Of a DNA stretch of 64,000 nt, positions 55,601 through 64,000 are shown in pieces. The translations under genes and the position numbers were made by a program. The stretch lies in assembly GCA_023362775.1 (NCBI GenBank), contig JALMGJ010000020.1, positions 5,146,001 to 5,210,000 on the forward strand, in the 5' to 3' direction. The notes below the pieces were generated by a model. That model was given only the letters and a program-made list of their open reading frames with translations, had not been told where the DNA came from and searched no databases. Source of the DNA: Charina bottae. Its lineage: Eukaryota > Chordata > Lepidosauria > Squamata > Charinaidae. Positions within the stretch are counted from its first letter, which is position 1, and each line of letters begins with the position of its first letter.

Positions 55601-56671
55601 GATAACTCTGTGAAGATCAGAATGAAAAACCTCATCTGAATCCATTTACTGTATTTTCAACAAACCCAAAACAACCCTATTTTAAGGATGTTTTCTGAGA
55701 AAAAAAAACACTAATGTTCATTTCACCAAATACTATATAATCTTAATTAATGATAATTTGTTGGTACCCCAATAAAATAATTGATCTGTTTCTTTTTTTT
55801 TAAAAAAAGGTCAGAAACGGTCCATTCTCAAGGTGAGCTCTCTGGTTGCAGAGTAACTTGGTTATTCATAGATCATCATGAAGATTAGCAAGAAATTTGC
55901 CACATATCATATCACACTTATAGGTGGAAGGGTTACTGATATCTATCTAATACCACCTTCAATGAGATACGTATATTGAACTAAGACCCTTTCTCCCTAG
56001 TGATTTCTAGCAACTTTCACAATCATCCAACTTTATTGCACTGTTATGAATAGAAATAAATAGCTTTATATTGTCTCAACAAGCAGAATCTGTAACCCAG
56101 TATGATGACATTAAAATGATGATACATGCATCATCATGTCATCACACAAATTACACAAATTATGTATTTGTAAGTTGCACCATTTGCAAAATGACATCAT
56201 GATGCACGTTTCATTCTTTGCTCCCTTGGTCACCCTCAGCCCGAGACCCATGACCTCAACTATGGCAATGTACTTCAAAATATTGAAGTGAACCACAATT
56301 AGTTTTAAATAGTGATTCATAAATTTGACCCTATCATGATGTGCAATTGGACAGGCTTAGCATTAAAACTGTCACAATGTCATCAATGCCATCCTGCCAT
56401 GGCACCAAAGGGTGATAGCTGTCAGGGTGTGTGTGTGCCTGGCAGTAAAATTGCCAGACAGGTAAACGGTGCAAATCAGGGGAAACAGAAAAGCAATTCA
56501 GCACCCGGGATAGATCAAAGAGAGAAACATCGTGTCAGTGAATTCCAACGGAGACAGCAGGAAACTGACAACCAAGAACAGATTGAACTCAATAGCAAAA
56601 TCCTGAGACAAAGGGGGGGGACTGTGGAATAAGGAGACTTACTCCACTCGAATCTTTAACATGTTGCAAGC
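52662..56671. other. Intronic sequence, no feature recognised (4 kb)
   Basis: The longest stretch in the window without a recognisable transposon boundary or exon. AT-rich with short A/T runs. No reading frame with a known domain. Confidence 0.5.
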
Positions 56672-56745
56672 CACTAGCCCAGGGGTCGGCAAACTTTTTT
56701 ATGCCAGGAGCCATTTTGACATTTATAAAATTTATAATATCACTC

Positions 56746-56905
56746 GAGGGCCAGGGGGCGGGGTTTGAGGGTGGGAGCCAATCGTGTGTAAGGGGGTGGG
56801 GTTTGCGGGCAGGGGCCAATCACGTGGAAGGGGGCAGGGTTTGCGGGCGGGGGCCAATTGCGTGGAAGGGGGCGGGGTTTGCGGGCGGGAGCCAATGGCG
56901 TGCAC
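56746..56905 (+). repeat. GC-box/CCAAT minisatellite, 4 units of ~38 bp
   Basis: Units read GGGGGCGGGGTTTGCGGGC, GGGAGCCAAT, then a C/G-rich step with CACGTGGAA in unit 2. Directly comparable with the eight-unit array at 33235-33560. Confidence 0.85.
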
Positions 56906-56924
56906 TAGGGGGCCACCACGCCTG

Positions 56925-57660
56925 CCGCCATGCCTGGTTTACTCAATCAGCCCGGCTGGCTGAATTTGCTCAACGCACCAGGGCTAGGGCGGCACCCCCA
57001 GAACGGGGGCTCGGACTCCGGAGGGCTCAGTAAGAGCCATGCTGCCGGGGGGCTCCTGGAGGGAGGGGGCGCAGCCAGCGGCACCTGCCCCGGGCGAGGG
57101 CCACCAGGTTCTCTCACGGGGCGACCTCTGCCGTCTTTCCCCCAGTGACGTCTTTCCCCTCTTCCCGGCAACAGGAAGAAAAACGAGGGTGGGCGCCCCA
57201 TCCCCACCAACCTTTACCTCGAAGAGCTCGGGTGTAACCGCGGCCAGGGTGCCCCCATCGCTGTCTCTCTCTCGAACCCGTCCCCTCAGGCCGGCCGCCC
57301 GGCGCTCAGCCGCGAACCTGGCCCGGCCGCCCCACCGGGAGTGGCGGAGAAAGAGCTTCCACCCTCCGGCCGGCAGGACAGGCGTGGGAGAGCGGAAGGC
57401 ACTGGTGAGCCAGAGGCCCGTGGCTTCGTCCCCGGTCTCCCCGTTCTTTGGAGAAGCCCGAGCCGAGGGGTCCCCGGCACCCTGCCAGCATCCCATGCCG
57501 GGCGCCGGGAAGCGCCGCCGGATCACCGGCTGCGCGGAGAGGAGGAACCGCGGCTGCCCGCCGGGACCCACCAAGCGTCCCCGCTGCTTCTCTCCCGGCT
57601 GGCGGCAGCCTCGGTCTTGCCCTCCGAGCCGGAGCTGCTGTAGTCAACCATGGCCGGAAG
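56925..57660 (-). other. CpG-rich cargo, possibly captured promoter/first exon
   Basis: GC and CpG density far above the flanking AT-rich intron. On the - strand an ATG at 57651 in good context (GGCCATGG), with a CCGGAAG ETS-type site next to it, opens MVDYSSSGSEGKTEAAASRE. It closes after about 43 codons, while another frame stays open from 57574 to the region of a GAG|GTAAAG donor-like site near 57217. YSSSGSE and, after a frame change, RRRFPAPG recall the N-terminus of USB1, but I cannot test this. Alternatively, GC-rich low-complexity sequence with chance open frames. Confidence 0.35.
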
Positions 57661-57759
57661 CAGGAGAGGCGACCCCCGGCTTTCCCCGAGAGCCACACTC
57701 AAGGGGCCAAAGAGCTGCATGTGGCTCGCGAGCCGCAGTTTCCGACCCTTGCACTAGCC

Positions 57760-58964
57760 TAATAAAGATTTCTTCGTATTCCTATGAGACTTGCGTGAGA
57801 AGTGCTTTTATTTAGCAAAAGGGGCGAGATCATCACAAAAACCATGATGGAAACTTTTCTGTATCTCAAACTTCAAAATATGTTCCATTTTTTACTATAT
57901 ATATGTCAGTGTGGCACATTTAGTAAGAGATTATTTTTCCATCTCTGGGCCTCACAGTATTGTCATGATTAGCTACTGTGCAAACTAATAGTCTAGATTC
58001 AAATTATTGTGTCCAATTATTGTATGGATTTGGATTCAGGTTTATTTGGCAAATAGTTAAAATAATTGCGAGCATGGGTGAATGGTAGATGTTTACATGT
58101 CCTTGAGTAACCAGTGGATTAAATTAAGCAACATTTGATCATCCACAAAGATAGCAGAGCTGGTTTAGTCATTCTGTGCAGGGTCAGAAAAGAAAAACTA
58201 ACTTAGAAGGACCTGCACATATGGGAATTACAAATATTCTAGATTCATAGTGTGGACTGACTAATTGCAAGTTTTGTCATAACACCTAATTAACTTTTAT
58301 AGCATTCTAATCTCTTTCTGCTTCCGGGTAGCTTTTGTTTATCAAAGCGCTTTCATAGCAGAATAATTTACAGAGTCTCCCATTGTTTATCCTGTTCCTT
58401 TTTTTTAACCTTCAAAAAATTGTACTGAGTAAAATGGCAAGTAGGGTTTTACAGTTGCGCCTCATCCAACGATTATCCCAGGTCAATTATCCAAGCAAAT
58501 ACAGGTTGGCATGGCCTCAAAATAACAGAAGGACAAACAAAAGAGAGATCATTTGTGAGTATGGAAAAAATGTGTTTGTGTGAAAGTCCTTCTCAGAATT
58601 GTTCTTATTTGCCTTCGATAACTGCAGTTTTAGGATTTATTTTAAGTCATATGGAGACACCACTCAGAATTTGTTAGAAAAAGTGATAATGGATCAAGGA
58701 CATTGGGGAGTTTTGTATGTGACAAATCAATGACATTCACCTATTTAACTTTGCAAAGATGGAGAAGCTGCCAGACCACCTTTCCATATATTTCAGAGGC
58801 AGCTACACTGTCACCTCTCATGTGATTTATAATTAATATACCTCAATGTTATGAACACAAAAATCCAGTCACTTAGAATCCACTCTTAGAAATGTATATC
58901 TCTAGAGGAGGACAGACCCCCTTTCCATAGCTTCTCCTTTAGAACCAAGAAAGTGTGTACACCC
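57760..58964. other. Intronic spacer
   Basis: AT-rich intron. No exon or repeat boundary recognised. Confidence 0.5.
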
Positions 58965-58974
58965 TATCTAGCAT

Positions 58975-60673
58975 GTTGTTGTTGTTCAGTCGTTTAGTCG
59001 TGTCCGACTCTTCGTGACCTCATGGACCATAGCACGCCAGGCCTTTCTGTCCTCCACTGTCTCCCGGAGTTTACTCAATTTCATGTTCATTACATCGGTG
59101 ATGCTATCTAACCATCTCATCCTCTGCTGTCCCCTTCTCCTTTTGCCTTCAGTCTTTCCCAGCATCGGGGCCTTTTCCAGTCAGTCCTCTCTTCGCATTA
59201 GGTGGCCAAAGTATTTGAGCTTCAGCTTCAGCATCTGTCCTTCCAATGAGCAGTCAGGGTTGATTTCCTTTAGGACTGACTGATTTGACCTCCTTGCAGT
59301 CCAAGGGACTCTTAAGAGTCTTCTCCAGCACCACAGTTCGAAAGCATCAATTCTTCGGCGCTCAGCCTTCCTTATGGTCCAACTCTCACAGCCATACATT
59401 ACTACTGGGAAAACCATCGCTTTAATTATACGGACCTTTGTCGGCAAGGTGATGTCTCTGCTTTTTAATATGCTGTCTAGGTTTGCCATAGCTTTCCTCC
59501 CAAGGAGCAAGTGTCTTTTAATTTCATGGCTGCAGTCACCGTCTGCGGTGATCTTGGAGCCCAAGAAAATAAAATCTGTCACTGCTTCCATTTCTTCCCC
59601 TTCTATTTGCCAGGAAGTGATGGAACCAGATGCCATGATCTGAGTTTTTTTAATGTTGAGTTTCAAGCCAGCTTTTGCACTCTCCTCTTTCACCCTCATC
59701 AAGAGGCTCTTTAGTTCCTCTTCACTTTCTGCCATTAGGGTGGTATCGTCTGCATATCTGAGGTTGTTGATATTTCTCCCAGCAATCTTAACTCCGGCTT
59801 GTGATTCATCCAGCCCGGCATTTCTCATGATGTACTCTGCATATAAGTTAAATAAGCAGGGTGATAATATACAGCCTTGTCATACTCCTTTCCCAATTTT
59901 GAACCAATCGGTTGTTCCATGTCCGGTTCTAACTGTTGCTTCTTGACCCGCATACAGGTTTCTCAGGAGACAGGTAAGGTGGTCTGGTACTCCCATCTCT
60001 TTAAGAATTTGCCACAGTTTGTTGTGATCCACACAATCAAAGGCTTTAGCGTAGTCAATGAAGGAGAAGTAGATATTTTTCTGGAACTCTCTTGCTTTTT
60101 CCATGATCCAGTGAATGTTGGCAATCTGATCTCTAGTTCCTCTGCCTCTTCGAAACCCAGCTTGCACTTCTGGTAGTTCTCGGTTCACATGCTGCTGAAG
60201 CCTAAGGTAAAGGTACCCCCCGCACATTTGTGCAGTCGTGTCCGACTCTAGGGGCCGGTGCTCATCTCCGTTTGTTAGCCAAAGAGCCAGTGTTGTCCAA
60301 AGACACTTCCACGGTCATGTGGCCGCATGACACGCGCGGAACACTGTTACCTACCCACCGAAGTGGTACCTATTAATCTACTTGCATTTACATGCTTTCG
60401 AATTGCTAGGTTGGCAAGAGCTGGAGCTAGTACAGGAGCTCACTCTGCACGCAGGGCTAGGGATTCGAACCTCCGAACTTGCAATCTTCCGATCAACAAG
60501 CCTGGCGTCTTACCCGCTGAGCCACCACGCCCCTTGAGCCACCACGCCCCTAGGCTGAAGCCTAGCTTGTAGGATTTTGAGCATAACCTTGCTAGCATGT
60601 GAAATGAGTGCAATTGTACGGTAGTTTGAACATTCTTTGGCATTGCCCTTCTTTGGAATTGGAACGTAAACTG
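58975..60673 (-). pseudogene. BovB RTE, subfamily II, 5'-truncated, split by a SINE
   Basis: Perfect 10-bp TSD tatctagcat (58965-58974 and 60674-60683). After removing the SINE at 60205 it reads from IPIPKKGNAKECSNYRTIAL through RGRGTRDQIANIHWIMEKAR, FIDYAKAFDCVDHNK and YADDTTLMAES (215 open codons, 59828-59181) to the tail agagtcggacacgact. Breaks occur just before the YADD region and at the 3' end. Closer to mammalian BovB wording than subfamily I. The endonuclease is absent. Confidence 0.9.
60205..60553 (-). mobile_element. Sauria-type SINE nested in BovB
   Basis: Perfect 11-bp TSD gctgaagccta (60194-60204 and 60554-60564). B box GGTTCGAATCC near 60465-60475. The tRNA-head end is duplicated over 17 bp (ttgagccaccacgcccc twice at 60517-60550). 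It inserted after the BovB copy it sits in. Confidence 0.92.
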
Positions 60674-60683
60674 TATCTAGCAT

Positions 60684-61139
60684 ATGATAAGACAATTTTC
60701 AATACAGGGCGAAAAAGATTAAATCACCTCCAATTTTCCAATTCAGTACATTTATTAATCCAGTGTCAAAAAGTTTGAAAAGATCAGTTGCTATATGTAA
60801 TAGAAGAAAAACATAGATTTTTACATAGAAACATAATTAAAACTTATCGGAGTTAGCTACCCAAGGAACAGTAACCTGTGAAGATACTTGCCAGGTAGTT
60901 CCTTGGGGCTCCCTAGCAGCATTTGGACTGCACATTTTATAAGCTGGTTGAATGCAAAGCAAGGTTACTCAAGAGGGAGTTTTATAAGTGGGTAGAATGG
61001 GAAGTACCTTCCAAAGATGGAGAGTGAAGCTGACTGATCAAGATCTTGGATGCCTTGCTCAGGTGTCTTCCAGGTGATACCAACACCATCTGTTCAGCAT
61101 AAGGCTATAGCAAAGGAAAATCAGTCTGAGATCTGTATT
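60684..61139. other. Intronic spacer
   Basis: No feature seen. Confidence 0.5.
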
Positions 61140-61147
61140 TCATAGAG

Positions 61148-61437
61148 TAGAGCTTTCCAAACTGTGTGTCAGGACACGTTAGTGTGTCGGCTGCAGTGTC
61201 TGAGTGTGTCTCGGCTGCTGCTGCCTCCAAATCCTGCCAGGATTCCACGCAGTTCCTAGTGCCTGCCTTGTGCCCTGCTGCCTCCAAACCTGCTGTGATT
61301 CCGTGCAGGTCCTAATGCCTGCCTTGTTCCCTGCTGTAAGAGTGTGTCGCAAAATGATGCCCTGCTGTAAGAGTGTGTCGCGAAATGATGCATGTCTAAA
61401 AAGTGTGTCACCAACATGAAAAGTTTGGAAAGCTCTG
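61148..61437 (-). mobile_element. hAT MITE, family M, copy 3 (290 bp)
   Basis: Perfect 8-bp TSD tcatagag (61140-61147 and 61438-61445). Ends (t)agagctttccaaac and gtttggaaagctctg. It carries both internal duplications seen singly in the other copies: the aagagtgtgtcgc unit (as in copy 2) and the ctgccttgt...ctgctg block (as in copy 1). Confidence 0.92.
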
Positions 61438-61445
61438 TCATAGAG

Positions 61446-63387
61446 GTTTTGATCTTACCATGCCTGGGTATGTCTTTGTTTAGTGGAAGGGGAAGCAAGA
61501 GGAAGAGAAGCCTGGATCCATCACATTATATAATTCAGAACTTGTGAATAATGATCAAGGAGAAATTATCACAGTCTCTGTTGTCTGGTTGGAAGTTATT
61601 TTTTGTGTCAACTTCTTTATTCCATCTCTTTTGGGTACTTACTTGCCACTCACTTTTGAAAATCATGTAGATAGCAGCTGGGTGTCATCTGATATTTGAA
61701 CCCTTCCTTTTTTTACATTTTGCCAATCATGATGAGCCTCCCGGTTATTCCTGGTCCTTCTGAATGGCACTCACCCAGATAAGGCACGCTTTCCAATCAT
61801 AGGAAGCACGTTCAGCATATCCACATTTTGGAGATTTGTTGTGAAAGTGCAAAGACTTAGAAGGCAACCTGGCAGGTGAGAATATCCCTCCCCATTTTAA
61901 CTCCGACCTGCCCATTTGAAAACTGCCAGTCTGCAGGGGAATAAGGATAGGGCCTCCACTTGACATTTTACTCAAATAACTCCCTATCCAAAATACAAGT
62001 TTCACGAGAAGTGGGGAGGTAGACTGGACAAGACTCCCCTTGGCACCTTCAGTTGTGGGCACTGAAGGTGTTGGGTGTGAGGTTTGATGCAGGAAGGTGC
62101 TTTACCAACATGTAATGGGACACCTACGCTTCAGGGAGGACTCTGATATATTTTGCCACTTACAAATCCCATTTAATTTTTGTTAAAGTAGTACTTTCAA
62201 CCCAAAGAGTTTGTGTCTCATCTCTTTATTTATTCTGGAAGCAGAAACAATACAAGGCCTCTTGTTAAAGTTTCATTTAGAAAACTAACTGCAGCTTATA
62301 AAAAGATGACTGAATGGCATATGGATGTTTTTAGAAAAACCTAATCAACCATCTTTGTTCCATTGAAATAGGAAGCACTGGACAGCGCTTCCTGCTCATT
62401 GCCCAGCCTATGGTATATTTCAGCAGTGTCACAGTTCTTCATGCAGGTGTGCAACTTAATTTGCAATTCTCATACGTTCTCTCCTCTCTGCCCACTTTTG
62501 GTTTACTCCCACCTTGCTTTGGGTGTCTTCTTTGAAAACAAACTATAAGCTTATGCAGCAAGAAAAGTCATCCTGACATTTTAATTAATGCTGCTATCCA
62601 AGGGAGTACATGCAGGCTACAGGAAAAGATTGTATCCTAGAGGATAGAATTTATGTTCCTTAGCAATTGGGGAAGGAAGAGAACCTGTACTGATTTCAAA
62701 ACATGATGCTGGACCAGAAATAAAATTTCTCATCTCCTTTATTGCCAATTTCTATTGCATCTTTCCTCAGAACTACCAACTTGTATCCAAAATCCACCAT
62801 GTATCCAAGATGTTCACAGGTGGTTTTTATATTAACACCATTAGAAGTCTTACCCAGATTTGTAAGAATTTGTGTGCTAAGGAAGACTGATTCACTCTAG
62901 GAGGCCAATTCCCCACAAAACCCTCTTCCTCTGTTATGAGCGCGTGTGTCACTTAGAGCTCTCAGCTAAAACCACTCAAACATATTATCAATCAACTACA
63001 GTCTTTCCCTTTCAGTGGCCTTTGGAGGTAGACCCTGACTTGGATATAGATAGCGGGCTAACTAAAAGCTAAACTATTCTCAGCAGTGTCCTGGGGCGGG
63101 GGAGAGAGCAACAATGGTGGCAGAATGACAAAAGCAACATTGTGACATAAGCCCTACCCCTTTTGTATGCCCATTGTGAGGTTGCAAGTTTGTATAATAG
63201 AGGTGGAGCTTCTGGTGCAATGCCACGCCATGGCCTTCACCATTCTGATGAAAGCAGCAAAGTCCTGCGTAGCCCATGACTGTTGTGAATCAACAACCTT
63301 GGAGTATGCTAAATGACACAAACTCAGGAACCAAACCTTGTGATATATCCAGGATGTTAACTCCATATCAACTCTGGTGACGCTATT
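61446..63387. other. Intronic spacer
   Basis: No exon, RNA gene or repeat boundary recognised. Confidence 0.5.
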
Positions 63388-63452
63388 TTATTTATTTATT
63401 TATTTATTTGATTTATCACTGCCCATCTCCCCCGAGGGGGACTCTGGGCGGT
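63388..63452 (-). mobile_element. LINE/SINE 3' tail fragment
   Basis: A (TTTA)n tail on the + strand (63388-63410), then gcccatctcccccgaggggg and actctgggcgg. Read on the - strand this is a hairpin-type 3' end (ccgcccagagtc...gagatgggc) with an AAAT tail, the same family as 17822-17893. Confidence 0.55.
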
Positions 63453-64000
63453 TCACAAACAGAATAGAACATTTTAGAATATTTCCAGATCTAATAACAT
63501 CACTCCCCAAACCAGAGGAAGCTACATTTGCTCACCCTCCAATGTGGCACGTGCCATCAGCTGTCTTTACACGTGTCTAATTGACAAATCTCTAGCCAAC
63601 AGAAAAATGGAGATAAATGGCAATATCCAACAACTGGTGGGGAAAAGTTAAGCTCCTCTGGACAGTCTGTATTTGACCTCAGGGTAGTATTTGAGAAAAG
63701 AAACTACGAAGACTGATTCACATATAGCTGAAACAAAATTAATTAGACGATCCCAAAGCCGTTACTCAAGGATTAAATATAGACTAACATCATTTCTTAT
63801 CATACTACATGTATTAACTACTTATTCCGTGTAGTTCCTTGTTTACCTATTCTATGCCACATCTGAAAGATGTCTTTTGCAATTCTATCCCTCACCTTTT
63901 TCTTTTCACCATTTTCCTCTCTCCTTTCCTTTATTCTCGTCTCCAACCACAAGAATCTATTTCTTTCTCAGAATGATAAGCTCATGTAATAAAAGATTTA
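63453..64000. other. Intronic spacer to window end
   Basis: No feature seen. Confidence 0.5.

Larger units (their letters stand above)
56680..57751. mobile_element. Non-autonomous hAT with CpG-rich cargo (1,072 bp)
   Basis: Perfect 8-bp TSD cactagcc (56672-56679 and 57752-57759). Ends are caggggtcggcaaac and ...gtttccgacccttg (inverted match with a few changes), followed inward by the common 'gagccacatgcagctctttgg' block at the right. It contains the GC-box/CCAAT minisatellite (56746-56905) and a very CpG-rich segment (56925-57660). No transposase. Confidence 0.9.

Noticed and set aside
57039..57815. 258-codon + strand frame as a gene
   Set aside because: Low stop density is expected in CpG-rich DNA; the frame crosses the hAT right end and TSD, and no domain is seen.
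14013..64000. A second ERBB4 exon downstream
   Set aside because: No segment with the expected exon 4 pattern or paired splice sites was found on the + strand; intron 3 is expected to be very long.

Overview
This is vertebrate nuclear DNA, almost certainly from a squamate reptile (lizard or snake). The repeat mix points there: BovB-type RTE LINEs, tRNA-headed SINEs of the Sauria type that share the BovB 3' tail, CR1, L1, MIR-like CORE-SINEs, Penelope-like elements (PLEs), several hAT DNA transposon families and short solo LTRs. I cannot resolve genus or species.

Only one host protein-coding segment is recognisable: a 187-bp exon on the + strand at 13826-14012 with good splice sites. It encodes part of the first receptor L domain of an ERBB-family receptor, closest to ERBB4 exon 3. 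Everything else is best read as the very long introns on either side (intron 2 to the left, intron 3 to the right). No bacterial-type operon, CRISPR array, rRNA or tRNA gene is present.

Layout. 0-7 kb: a 37-bp perfect inverted repeat with a PLE-like ribozyme motif, a small palindromic PLE insertion, a twin-primed SINE, an L1 tail, a solo LTR and MIR-like SINEs. 7.2-9.6 kb: a nearly complete hAT element with 8-bp target duplication and a broken transposase. 10-13 kb: a hAT MITE, a solo LTR and a decayed hAT candidate. 13.8 kb: the ERBB4-like exon. 15.4-18.2 kb: a decayed RTE LINE split by an 865-bp solo LTR. 20.5-23.4 kb: a decayed CR1 carrying a SINE, a hAT MITE and a hairpin insertion. 23.8-27.0 kb: a near full-length but broken BovB copy (- strand). 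32.2-33.6 kb: a 1.4-kb non-autonomous hAT packed with palindromic and promoter-like tandem repeats. 37.7-38.4 kb: (ATTTT)n plus a MIR-like SINE. 39.66-42.88 kb: a full-length BovB with an uninterrupted 1010-codon frame and 12-bp target duplication. 43-47.5 kb: LINE fragments, a solo LTR and a nested BovB/L1 pair. 50.9-52.6 kb: a head-to-head inverted PLE pair inserted as one unit. 56.7-57.8 kb: a hAT non-autonomous element with CpG-rich, promoter/first-exon-like cargo. 59.0-60.7 kb: a second-subfamily BovB split by a SINE. 61.1 kb: a third hAT MITE.

The most interesting points are (i) two independent PLE insertions with the same palindromic, asymmetric architecture and hammerhead-like cores; (ii) a ~38-bp minisatellite built from GC-box and CCAAT-box motifs shared by two different hAT families, one of which also carries a CpG-rich cargo; (iii) an apparently coding-competent BovB whose 3' recognition tail overlaps its coding end and is copied by the resident SINEs; (iv) unusual substitutions in the ERBB4-like exon. 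Mobile-element boundaries given with target-site duplications (TSDs) were read directly; family names come from remembered family features and were not searched.
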